Part shown: piece after piece, positions 1 through 12,400 of the stretch
Layout of the letters: each line of letters starts with the position of its first letter
How positions within the stretch are numbered: position 1 is the stretch's first letter
Assembly (NCBI GenBank): GCA_038380795.1
Contig: CM076259.1
Location: forward strand, 67,423,741 to 67,487,740
Reading direction: 5' to 3'
DNA from: Pyrocephalus nanus
Taxonomy: Eukaryota > Chordata > Aves > Passeriformes > Tyrannidae
Length of the DNA: 64,000 nucleotides
The notes under the pieces: model-generated
What the model was told of the DNA's origin: nothing
The model's database searches: none
The model's input: only the letters and a program-made list of their open reading frames with translations
Translations under genes and position numbers: made by a program

Positions 1-3000
1 ATACAGACTAAAATTCTTTTAAGCAATCACAGATCCACTGATGTTCTCTCATAATTCAAATGGAACAAGAAGGCTTGAAGATACTACAGTGCTGCATTTT
101 CAGCTTTTAAGGGTGCACTTCAATTTTTGCAAATTATCAGGTAGAACTGAAATTCTAACGTGAAATACGAATGTTAAATTCTTCAATTATCAACATTGTG
201 CCTGTTATGTAAAACTGTTTGGTTTCTCCTTCAGTTGGGTGATTTCCTTAATATAGTATGAGATCTGATTATTTTTACCTCATTTCTTTTTATTACTGAA
301 TTCTTTATACAAATCCCCTATAAGATTAATCTATATAAACTCTACCACTAATATTTTAACTACCTTAAAAAAAAATTCTCAGATGTTAATCCAAAGTTTT
401 CATGTTTTCTTCTTGCTTCAGCTTTTTATGTCTCTCTGAATTGATTCTTCATAGTAATCTCTTTTAGCTGTCCATTAACTTTATCCATTTATTCATTTAT
501 CCTTTAATCTGCCTAACACTTTTTATCCCTCCATCTCATTAATAGTGTTTCATTAGAAAGTCCTTTTGTTACATAACTTTTCTTCTTGAAGTTGGTCCCC
601 TTTTCTCATTTTAGTTGTAAGATTTCATGTACCTTTAAGTTAAAAATTCCTAGTTCCTCTCATATTGAGCACAGTATTCCTGTGCCTGTGACATCTGACA
701 TGCCTCTCATGTTATTTCTGGTGTTTAAAACTATAATGGTAACAAGAACATCTTTATCTAAGTCTTCGCACAACATAGTTAGGAATTAGCCTAAACTATA
801 TAACCCTTATAGCTCAGTAAATAGAAATGAGAAACCTTGGGACAAAGAAGAAAGCTACTTTCCATAGCCCTTATCCACAGAGCTTTGAAAATACATCTCT
901 GTTCTTAATAAAAGAGCAGTTTCTCTCCAGGTCATCCCAAATGGAAAGAAGTGTAAATGCGGCACCCATGCCAGAGACATGACAGACAAAGCCTCTGGTG
1001 AGAGGCAACAATTTTTTAAAACTTCCTTTTTTTACTATTATCATTATCATTGGCCAAGCTTCTTGAAACAAACTGTAAAATTCAAAGGGAACACTATATT
1101 GGAAGATCTTAAGTACATAAAGTATGATGGGCAATAATTGCCACAGCATGTGCTGCAAGTGCATGCTCAGCTGGTCAAAGAAAATTAACCACATACCCAG
1201 TCAGACTTTTTCGAATTGTTGATAACCTGCCATTATTTTTTGTTGAATAGACATTAGATGCAAAATCTCTTAACTTAGGGTATATTATTGAAGTGAGCAA
1301 ACACAGATACAGGTAACTAAATGTGAGTAAATGCCTCTGAACATTTTGGATTTGATATGCTTGTCAATGGAGTACTACCTGTAAAGATTATTTTTCCAAA
1401 TAAAATGGATAAGTGTGTTTTCTTTCTGTTTCTTAAAACAATGCCTTGATAATGTATGCTGTTTCTGCACATGGCACCACAGCAGCCATTTCATATACGA
1501 TATCTGGATCTTCAGTTCCAGATACCGTGTTTAAGGATGTTAAAGTGTTAAAGGATTTAGACCTACAAACTGGTAAGCAACCACAGCTCTAAGCAATTTC
1601 TTAAGCAGCAGAGAAACCTCAGCATCTCACATGATCAGACTGTTAATTGCTAGTAATTATCCATCCCCTTAAGCTTTCTAGCCACAGTTTTAATTGCAGA
1701 AAAAATATTAAGTTATTAGAGAAGTTGTAGGCTTGACTTTACAATCCCATGTTTATGCATAACTTCAGTCACCTTAGACAATTATTTCAGTAATATGCCA
1801 TGTAGATGGGATTGTTTCTCATTCTATTGCTTTTCTAAGAATGATCTCACTTAATTGTCTGGGAATTCGAGGTCCATTTCCATATTTGCAGTATTTTTTA
1901 ACTAGTCAAATTTTATTGTAGTTTCAAATCACCTTTTTGCAAGATCCAAGATACAGGCATTTTTACTTGAAAAAAAGCATTTAATTAATTTAAATTACCC
2001 AGTCTTATTTGAAGAATACATTTTGGAAATACAACTGAAGCATTAGAAAGTAAATTCAGTAGACTGGACGTATTACCAAGGCTTGGAACTTCAGCTGCTG
2101 GAGAAACTCTGGTGCTTCCTCTTTAAAGTACATAAAAAAACGCTCAATAGAAATGATGAAAGCTGTATATTTTCCAGGACGTAGAGAGATTACAATAGTT
2201 TAAAATGCAATGCCAAAAGTTTGAGTAAGACATATTGGTCTTGTAGAGACATGTCAATAGCAGGAGACTCACTGCAATTTGTGCACAATAAAAAGGATGA
2301 AAAATTAATCTGATAGGGGCTGGGTGGTTTGGGTTTGTTTTTTTCTTCTCAAATGGCACTAATCTTTTTTGATGGTAATGACAGATTAGAATTTGTTCTG
2401 CCAATAAGACCCACTCCAAAACAGATTTAGGGGAACTGGAATGAGCAAGGTTCATAAGAGAATAATCCCTAGGTAAAATTGCATAAGCACCCCTAGAATT
2501 TAAGGCAGCCTGTCACATTTTATGTCTGTGTTCAGCATATTGTTATTCAATTTATTGTAGTGCCTATTAAGAGAGACTGAAATATTATATTTCTCTTCAA
2601 AGAAGAGAAATTTGATTCGGGAAAGATTCTTATTTTGGTAATTTTTTCATGTAACAGTCATCCTATGAAACTTTCCAGCACAGCAGACTTTGAATCCAGT
2701 GAAGAACCACAATTCGTTTTGTTTACAACTAAGTTTTAATCTCAAGTCCTGTGTGCTTACATGTGATCATAGCATCTTTCCAGATGGGAACATTTGAAAT
2801 TTGTTGGGGTTTCTTTGGTCCTTTTTTTTTTTTTTTTTTTTTTTAATAAGGCTCCCCCCTCAAAAAAGTGTATCAGATCAGCTTACTAAAATCCCTGTTG
2901 TTGAGATAACACACTTTGGTGGCTGTTAACAGCTCAGATCAGTTGCAAAGCTAGTTACTGCAGGAGATAGAGCAACTTCTGCAACAAGAGCTTCCCTATT

Positions 3001-4794
3001 CCCAGATATTTCTGCTTTTATATAAAGGAGCCATGTACTTCCCTACTATTTCCCAACCACTGCAGTAACAGTAACATAGAAGAGAAAAAAACGAGGAAGA
3101 ACATAGCAAGTATTGTGGCTGCTGGAGCTGTCTACTCTCCCTGACAATCACTATTAAAATGTTATTGCAATGTCACAGCTCAGTACTGTGTGTAGGGTAA
3201 GAGAAGGTACAGCTTACCATGAACAACTTGTAGGCCCAGCACAATACCAAGAATGGTGCCAGTGTAGCTGCCAAAAAAAAAAAAAAAAAAAAAAGGAACA
3301 GATGGGAACCCCTTAATCCTCTTTCTCATTGTCCTTGACTCTCTCCTAGCTAATCGACATCTGTTGTCTTGACTCTGTTGCCTGCAGAACATCTCTCATC
3401 TTCCCACCTTCCCGACTGCGAGAAGCAGCATCGTACAGCACACTGGCGATTCGTGTGAGACATGCACTTTCATTCCTCTGCTTGTTATGAGTGTAAACCT
3501 TAGCACCACTCTTAGGCTTCATATGTGGTTGCAATATCCAGTACTTCCCAGCTCAAAAGCATCACTGGGAAGGAAGCCTGTCTTGCTTTAATTTGGCCAA
3601 GCTCTCAACTGCCAAAGACACCACAGTGATGACATTCATGGGAACAGAAATATTCTTTGCAGCTTCAGTATAACCAAAACCATCTGATTCAGATGTAATT
3701 CCCAGGGAAATTAAGCACCTGGGCCAATTTCAGTGGCAGAGAAGTGTATTCCTAAATGTGGGATAAAGACACTGGTAACTAGGCTGCATAAAAAAGTAGG
3801 GAAGAAGGATTTTAGAGTGGGCAAATTGCACAGAAAACTTGGATAAGCAAATGCTTATTCTATAAACAAGATACAGATATAGAAAAATCTTTTTGAGAAA
3901 TGTGTAAATAGGGAAAAAGGTAAAATGAAGATAGGCTTCAAATGCAACATGATACTTTTAAAAGAACAATTCATAATGCAGAAACATTAGTGTAATTCAA
4001 TTACTGTTTTAAGCTGGTGCAAATACACAATGGTATGTATTCTGTTATCACTAAAGTGCTGACTGTTGTTTGTGTCACTGGAAATATTTATGCTCATCTT
4101 TTTGATAACTAAAACAGAAATTAAAGTTTTTCCATACAATGTAAGAAGTAGGATGGAAGTTATGATGACATGAGTGTGTACAGTTCCAGATCCATGCAAC
4201 ACAAAGGAGAAAAACTGAAGTCCTTATCCCGTTTCCAGACATGCTCTCAAAGGATTGCTGTGTAGCAAGACTGTGTATAGCAGTGCCACCTGGTGACTGA
4301 TGCTACGATGAAGTCCCCTGGAAATACTACCAAGCACAGAGATTTATTTTATGAAATAATAAATTTTCCTTACTGTTCCTTAGTTCAGTATGTGATGTAC
4401 AAAACTGACATTGAAACTTCAAATTTATATAAACATAACGGTATTTGTAATATAAGCACTGGCAGAGTATTTGGAAACTATGGCACTTACACATATCAAG
4501 CAGAAGCAGTTCTCAAATTAGGGCAACTAGACTGTAATTAGCCACAGGAGGGAAATGAAGTATGGGGAAGAAGAAACCCAGAACCCCTAAAATAAGCCTT
4601 CATGGAGACAATCAGCAATCTCTGCTTCCTTACTTTCTCAGTGACACAAAGTCATAATTAACAGATATATCCCAGTAACTCATCCCCAAGTGATGGGTCA
4701 TTTCTCCCCCTTCCCTCAGAAGAGCCTTGGAAACAAGAATCAGGAAGTCTTTCAAAGGTAGGAAGAGTACTGAGCATTGTCCCTCTGATTTGCA
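1..4794. other. Intergenic, no recognised gene
   Basis: This AT-rich stretch lies downstream of the 3' end of COMMD6. I recognise no conserved coding exon here. It contains a run of 23 T (2822-2844) and a run of 22 A (3273-3294). Around 3218-3740 the minus strand is open in pieces that look somewhat protein-like, but I could not assign them (see findings). In human the next gene on this side is TBC1D4; nothing here resembles it to me. Confidence 0.6.
3273..3294. repeat. Poly(A) homopolymer run
   Basis: This is an uninterrupted run of 22 A on the plus strand. Read on the minus strand it is a T tract followed by GGCAG, so it could act as the polypyrimidine tract of a splice acceptor. I see no target-site duplication or processed gene copy ending at it. 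Confidence 0.9.
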
Positions 4795-5274
4795 TGTGCT
4801 GGTTTTGGCTAGGGTAGAATTAATTTTCTTTACAGGACATGGTACAGGGCTAAGTTTTGGATTTCTGCTGGAAAGTGTTGATAATATGAGAGATGTTTTT
4901 GTTGTTGCTGAGCAGTGCTTAAACACAGACAAGGCCTTTTCTGCTTCTCACACCATCTCACCAGCAAGGGAGCTGAGGGTGCATGAGAAACTGGGAGGGG
5001 ACCCAGCCAGGACAGCTGATGCCAGCTGACCAGAGGGATATCCCCTACTGTATGACATCATGCTCACTACATAAACGGTGGGGAAGAAAGAGGAAGGGGG
5101 GATATTTGGAGCGCCTTGTTTTGCTTTGCTTGTGTGTGCAGCTTTTGCCTTACCTATTAAACTGTTTTTATCTCAACCCATGAGTTTTCTAACTTTTCTG
5201 ACTCTCCCTCCCGTCCCACAGGAGGGGAATGAGCAAGGAGCTGTGTGGTGTTTGACCTGGGATTAACCATGGCA
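4795..5274 (+). mobile_element. Solo LTR of an avian endogenous retrovirus (ERVL-like)
   Basis: The element opens with TGTGCTGG and ends in GGCA. It has the layout of a bird LTR: a purine-rich U3, a TATA-like ACATAAACGG near 5069-5078, and ATTAAA at 5156-5161 as the likely polyadenylation signal. A pyrimidine-rich stretch and a GGGATTAACCATGGCA tail follow. It shares several blocks with the minus-strand LTR at 45278-45832 but is about 75 bp shorter. It appears to lack most of the region between the GA-rich block near 5095 and the poly(A) signal. No internal retroviral genes lie next to it, so it is a solo LTR. I found no convincing target-site duplication. Family assignment is by recognition only. 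Confidence 0.8.
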
Positions 5275-8200
5275 CCTCCCCTAAAGAAGCAAAAGTAGAC
5301 CTGGATGAGTAGGTATGGACAGTGCTGTACAGTAAAAGCAAAAGAAAAGGAATTATTTGGCCAAAATTTCTCAGTGACAAGCACGTCCCATTATGAACGG
5401 CCTGAGCCTCAGGAAGGGAGGACTGTAACAACATACCATGCAAGTTCAGGTCAAAGCACTCAGGTCAGATACTGAGCTGCACCAATCCAGCTTCCTAATG
5501 AAGTGAATGCCCAGCAAGCTAGCAGCCCAACCAACAGGCATATATGACTGTCCTAAAAATCTGTCTAGGAAATGAGCCCTACCATGACCAACCAAAGAAT
5601 CCTGGACAGTAGGGTGCTCAATTTTAAATGCCCCCTTCCCCCTGCCCACATTATAAAGGTTCTTCAGAGATGAGGCATTTTTTGCTGCAGGTAGATCAAG
5701 TTACTCAGGCACTTTAGTGTGTTACTTTAGTACTTGCAAGGGCTAGCCAGAACCACCCTGCATGCCTCTGCAAAGGAGTGGAAATTACCCTCTCATTAAA
5801 CCTAGTTAGGAGGGTAACAAAACATTCAAATATGACAAGGAACAGGGCAAGCGAGAAAGAAAAAGAAAACATTCTTCCCCCAACTTATCATATCTCTACT
5901 TTTGTTTTTAATTGATCCAAGGTAATGTATCTTTAGGTGTTCAAATAGAGTGCACAGGCTTGAGAAGGAGAAATGTAAAAAAAATCAAAGGGGATGGACT
6001 CACAGTGAACAAGGAGGTTACATACCTTTATAATGTGGTTAAAGAAAGGCAGTACAGTTTTGTGGAAGTAGGAACAGAGATGCTTTTGCTTGTGTCATGA
6101 CTAGGCCAAAGTGTGTAGAAGCTCAATATAAAAAACACTAGTGCACAGACATACTACAGCTATTTGTGTACTCTTTCTGTAGAGTTTTTTACAAAATAGC
6201 TTTCTGCAAGTGGACTGGCGTGTTTGAAATTAAAGCAAAAAAAAAGTCATGTCATGAAGACAACACTTGTTGCTAGGACATTCCTTCGTTATTCCCTTCC
6301 CTGGGTTTGTTGACTGTGCAAGACCCCACCCCCCTTCCTTCCTCTTGGTCTGTTCTAGGTAAATGTTGAAAAAAATAAAATGTTTACAGGTCTTCTAAAT
6401 ACAATTAAGGAAAGAAAATCATTTAAATGCAACCTCCTGCAAAATTTCATCAATCTTGTATTCCCTCTGTCTTTTCCTGATTCAATGTAACATTTTGTCT
6501 AGCTCTAAGTAACTTAAACAAATAAGCCTTGCAGCCTGCAGTTACCCATCAGCTCCTTGGTAGCCCATCACAGAGAAAGACTGCATATGTTTAAACTCCA
6601 TCCTAATTTAAAAAGGAAAAAAATTTAGTCATAGTCTAATCCTGAACTTTAGTCATTATTTACAAGAGACTTGCATACAGTAGGCTTAAAACAAAATACA
6701 GACCAGCTTTATCTTTGTTACCTACATGTTTAATGACTGTTTGTGGATTTACAAAAATACTCATGTTATACAATTTTGTATTAATCAAGAATTAGAATTA
6801 GGAACACAAGAGGACTCCTGATTCTCTTTTAAAAGATCTGGTTTCTGCACATAAAATAGACAAATAGTTCAACAGCTTGTCAGCTTGTTTGAACGTGTTA
6901 GTATTGCTATCCTACAATCTGATAGGTTTTTACTGTGGTTTCTTTTAATAAAGTACTTAATTCTTCCATTACTCAGTAGAAGAGTTCCCACTGATAGATC
7001 AGGACGTATCTCAGAAGTTTGAGTACAGAGCCAACTTCAAATCATAACTCCTCTGAAAATTCTCAGACAGTAAACTGGTATAGCACACATGTCCAAGCAT
7101 CTTCCAGCCAGAATTACAACATGCTGGATGGAGTTCAGGGACATTTTAAAAAATATTTATCAAAATTCTAGAACATCTGACTTGACAGAACGTAAATTAC
7201 ATAAAAAGGCTGACAACTTTCTCCTCTTCCCGATGGAGCAAGCAAAAATGCTAACTGGAAGTTCCCTCGTTACCTTCCAGCATCTACTGAATCGGTGAGA
7301 CATGATGAATAAAATCTTTTCCATCCAGTTCCAATGAAGGCACAAGTATTTCCAGCTATATGAAGAATTTATGTGCACATGGGAAGTATTTGTAAGGCTC
7401 CAGCTTTACTAAAAAAAACCAAAAACCAACTTATTCTGTTTTTGGAACTCTTGCTCTAATGTAAAACAATTAATTCACTAGGCCAAAGTCAATGTGTTCC
7501 AGTTATAGCAGCCTTACACTCCAACTTTCGCAAATTAAAAGCAAACAAAAAAAAAAATCAGCTGCTTACATCGTTTTTCCATACATAGACAGGATTTGTT
7601 TGCACTAGGTTCAGCCTTGAGCCCTTGAAGACAGACAAGGGAAGAGCAAACGGTAAGTGTTCCAAGACCATTTTGTGACATTCTATTCAGAGGGTCCCAG
7701 AGAAGACCAACCTACTCTCCCCAGCCACAAAGCAAATACCTCAGACTTCAAGCAGCACAAAGAAAGTATCATCCAGATCAATGGCCATAGCTGAAAACTT
7801 TTGTTAAAGCCAACACTGTTCCACTTATTTGGGCTTCTAAGCAACTCCAAGTACTGTTTTTATGCACCATGCATAGTACCCAAATCCTGGGGGTGAAAAT
7901 CCTTTCTTTCCTGAAAGGACTGCTGTATGCAGCACAATGTGCTGTTTGTTTTTATAGCACAAAAAGGCAGGCATAACCAATATCAATGACTTTCAGCCAG
8001 CTTTTAAGAAAAGTTAGTGGGGAAAAAAACATTAAGTGAATTAGAAAGGTAGATGTTGTCATTTTTAAGGAGGCCTGAAATCACTTGAGGATCTGTCCAA
8101 GCAAAACTGGTTCTCAGTCTCAACCATTCTGAACTTGAAGCATAAACTTCAGTCTGCTTATAAGTATGACTTATCTCTCTTCAGATTTACTTGTTCTACT

Positions 8201-9300
8201 ACACCACCAGCATGTCTTGAGATGCAACAGTATTGCTTTTACTGCATCCCACAGTACATGCAGTGTGTGTTTTCTTTTATGGAAAAGTCAATGAAAAAAA
8301 AATTTTGAAAACCAGCATGCAATCACACTGGATTTATCACTCCCCTTTGGAAATGCCCCCATTCTTCAGCATCAAAGTCCAAAATCTTGCTGGTTAGAAC
8401 ATTCTCTGAGAACAAGTGTGCAGAACACACTTGCTTGGATGCCTGACACAGTGCAACAAGCAAAGAAATCTTGTAGTGTGGTCCTTTCTCTGATGGACTT
8501 GGCCCAACACTCCAGTCTGAATCTTCAAGTTTCCTCTTGACTTTTCTAGTTCAGAGCTTGGACTGAGGCAACTACATCAATATCCTAAATTAATTAGAAA
8601 GCAGACTGCTGACCAAAAACATTAAGCAGAATGCAACATATTAATACTGGATGAAATGAAAAAGCAAAAATATATTAAAATGCTTTTGAATTAAATTTGC
8701 CTTCCTACATTTATGTAAAATTAGCCTCTGGGCTTCAATTCAGAGGGTAAATTTTGGGTTTCTGGAAAAACTTAATGCATTAACACAGTTTTTAGAAGGT
8801 TAGGTGGTGAGAAATAAGTATTTGAAATAAACAAGCCATTAAGACAAGTTCATTCTCCAGTTATTAGAAGACTGGAAACCAGGTCTGCAAATAGCTGCGC
8901 CAAACTACTCGACAATGCTATTCTTCAAGAATAACTGCATGCTTGTTACATGTAACTTCATATTCTCCTTATATGTTATATCACTGTTGCGTCCAAGTGC
9001 ATCCCAGTTTAACAGACAAAAGTGTTAACATGAGATTTCCACTTCTCTCTGTATCTTTCCAGTTAACATTTTCAGGTGTCCTTCTGCACTAGAGTTCAGT
9101 GTGGGTTTTAGGAAGTCTACCAGGATGCTTCTCCATACACATCCCAGTATTTTGCCTAGCGGGATGAACAAAGCTGAACATGTTTTCACAAACACTGCAG
9201 AGTTGGCTTCAAAGCGAAGAAATCTTCACAGCAATGCAAGGACGATGCTGAGCAATTCTTGTCAAAGAGACAAGGATACATACCTTGCTGAACAATAGCA
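5275..9300. other. Intergenic, no recognised gene
   Basis: This is AT-rich sequence between the solo LTR and the 3' end of COMMD6. All open frames are short and lack splice context or recognisable motifs. I see nothing else to annotate. Confidence 0.6.
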
Positions 9301-9301
9301 C

Positions 9302-9307
9302 TTTATT
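9302..9307 (-). terminator. COMMD6: Probable COMMD6 polyadenylation signal
   Basis: The minus strand reads AATAAA here (TTTATT on plus), 70-75 nt beyond the COMMD6 stop codon at 9377-9379. The spacing suits a short 3' UTR. No transcript data are available to confirm its use. Confidence 0.6.
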
Positions 9308-9376
9308 CCCTGTGCAGAACGGAAAGTTTCCTTGATCTAACTTTGTCCAAAATGTCACTGTAAATTAAAGTTCTCT

Positions 9377-9427
9377 TCAAACTGTTTCAAGAACAGATGC
9401 CATTTCCTTGAACTGTCTGGAGAAGTT
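9377..9427 (-). CDS. COMMD6: COMMD6 coding exon 7 (C-terminus and stop)
   Basis: It encodes NFSRQFKEMASVLETV and TGA, closely matching the C-terminus known for COMMD6. The acceptor is TTTGCTTTTTAG. It is too short to appear as a stand-alone open frame; I located it from the expected ending. Confidence 0.92.
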   Translation of the reverse strand, partial: NFSRQFKEMASVLETV

Positions 9428-12400
9428 CTAAAAAGCAAAAATTAAGATAAATTTTAGTTGCTTGAAGAAAAGTTTGAACAGTTCAAACTAGCGTGTTAGA
9501 CAAAAAACACTATCCATATTTCTCACATTCCCTTTTTCCTCCAGTTACAATGTGCAGCTTGAACTGCAAGTTTCTGCTTTTCTTTTTGTGGGCTGGTTGA
9601 CATTTGGGCACATTAACTACTAACTCTACAAAGGTGATGTCTTATTTGCATGGGCTTGTCTATTAATAGGGAAAGATGCTAGGAAGGAAAAATACAAAGC
9701 AGCTGTCATACCATGAAAAAATAAAATAAAAAACTCCCTTTTCACCCTAATGTTTCTACTCCCATCTGAATTAATTCCGACTTCTCAAATGTAGCACTCA
9801 TTTCCTATAGTAGCTGAACAGCAAATGTTAAATAGTCTTCAATCAGAATGAATAAATTTCACAACACCGAAGGATTCAGAATAGCCTTCTCAAATTTCTT
9901 CCAATCCAAGAATCTACTTATTTTAAGCTTATATGATATTCTAGGTGATATGTTATTCCTTTAAACAGGAATGACAACACAAGTGCTACATTTATGCAAA
10001 ACTAAAGTTGCATAAATTCACAGATGAAAACAGCAATTAAGAGTCAGGGGTGAAAAAGCAGACTGATCTCAATTCCTAATCATTAGCAAATGTTAGGCTT
10101 AAGCCAAGTTTTACATTTTGAGGCTGGAGAACAGTTCCATAAATTAGGAATATTCTGTAAATTTTTAATAAGGCAGAATGATAGCTGACGTGATCTGAAA
10201 GACTTTATGTCTTCAGTTGTTAGTTTATTTGTCTGAGAACAGACTGCTGTACTACTAAAATAACATTTTCAGATAAGCCATGTAGAACTAAATACTGTGA
10301 AGCAAGTGTTTAGCTTCTGTGTTTTAAACAGTTATTTAACGCTTCATCTTCTCATGACTGTATTGGTAAACAAGCAACACAAAAGTATGGGTTAAGGTAT
10401 ACACAGCTGCTCCTTCACAACAACAGCACTGTTTTTAGGAGACTGAGCCAAGTAACACTCCCTACAGACCTTGAACTGTGGGATCGTCATTTCAAAAGAC
10501 TTGTCCGTTATGTGTCCTGAAGGGTCTGCCACCGTCAGCGTCACTGTAACATATGGATACTTCAGGGACCGGCAGGTGTCAGAGCTCATCGCAACTCCCA
10601 GTTTCCATTTCATATCTACAAACTGCAAAGACGAAGACCATTGGAAACAGTGCCATTGCTATTCAGTTGGAGGGGTGTTTCATAGACAGTACAGGATGTC
10701 TAGACCTCTTATTCAAATGGAAAGCAAGCATACACGTTTGGATATTCCTGTGAATAAAAAATCATCTTCCCTTCCTTTTAATGGTGAAAAAATAAGCAAT
10801 TTATTAAGTTATTTCACTTACTCAGTTTTCCTTATCCAAGTACAGTCAATAGTCAAGTACATTGTACTTAAAATTCTAGTAAGAGGAGCTTCAGACACAC
10901 AAGTTCACACAGGCTTGAATATCATGAATGCTTTCGTCATGTTTTCTTTATTTTTAGAAGTTTCTAAGTCTAAACCAAAGAATTTGTAATAGCAATAATA
11001 GAGAGAAATTATGGTATTTTATAACTGTATTTTAGATAAATCACAAGCACATTTTTTGCCTTTTCTGAAGAGCCTTTACAAGCTTACTAACAAGCCTCAG
11101 ACAAATATTTTCTTTTTTTCCTAATCTATAGTCTTTTGAGCTGTTGTTATAAAAAAAAGATCATAAAATGCAAATATACTGCTATTTTTTCAAGCAAAGA
11201 AAGTATGCCGGAAATTGACAGAAAGTATCTTTAAAAATAATGTTTAAACTTAAGGGAGACAAAGAGCAAACAATCAAGTGCTGGTGTTATCAGCTTTAAA
11301 GAATTTAAATTACATTTAAAACAGATTTACATGAAGAGCTGATACAATTGTCTGCCAGACTGAGTACCACTCACCTTCACTAATAGTACTACAAAGCATT
11401 AATCTTTAAAAAGGTATGAAACTGTTCAGCATGTAGACAACATTTACTGCACATGCTGCTTTACCTGGATAGATATTTGTCAACACGTACATACACACAA
11501 GAGGTAGGAAAGCTTTTCGCAGCCAAGATACCACCATGTGCCAACAACACAACATACACAACGTTGTGGCCTTGACGCTTCCGAAATGTTCATAGCTGGC
11601 TCCACTGCACTTGGTCACATTAGTTACCTGCCCCACGGTGGCCACATTTCTTGCATCTTCTGATGCAGTAATGGATTTGCCCTGCTCATTCCACACATGA
11701 CGGATAACTTGAAGTGCATGTTTTGGCAGTGTGCTGACTGCACTGCCCAAGGTGGTGACGAGTTCTTCTGCAGAGAGATTGTTTCTGGCTGCTGTGCTGT
11801 AAGTATACCCAGAGAACACTGCATCAGTTTCATTCCCAAAAATTTAATAAAATTTCTCACTTCACCCCAAAGAGAAATTTTTTCATTTCTGCTTTACATT
11901 TACTTAAAATACTCAGGCAGCCTGGGATTTCTTTTTTCCCAGAATGTTACTCATCTTTTGTACCCAACATGCAAAAACCATGACTTTAGTATGTCTTAGC
12001 ATGCAGAGACTCAGCTTTGCTGGGCTTGCACAACATCCAACATTAAAACAAAAATAATCACAGCGTCCAAGTGCTGTAGCAACTGAAAGAAGGCATAATT
12101 CAGCGAGAGATGTGTGCGTGGAGCAGTTAAAAATATCCTTACTTTAGAAACAAGACAATTTAATTAAACATTCAGCAGATGTAATTTAAGCATCACCAAA
12201 TGGCAAGTAAGGACTTCTAGGTATAATTGGTACCAATACGAGGGAAATGATGCCATTAGCCCTCAACTGAAAAGGCAGCAAGTCTAGAACAAAGTTGCCA
12301 CTTGATTTCCTCTAGAGAAATAAGTAAAAAAATAAATCCTAGCCTATGTTTGTTCATGCAGGTCCACTTTTCTTAAAAGAGTCATTAATATAAGACAAAG

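Noticed and set aside
10471..10989. 172-codon plus-strand frame
   Set aside because: It is the antisense shadow of COMMD6 exon 6 plus adjoining intron; the minus strand carries the conserved COMM domain.
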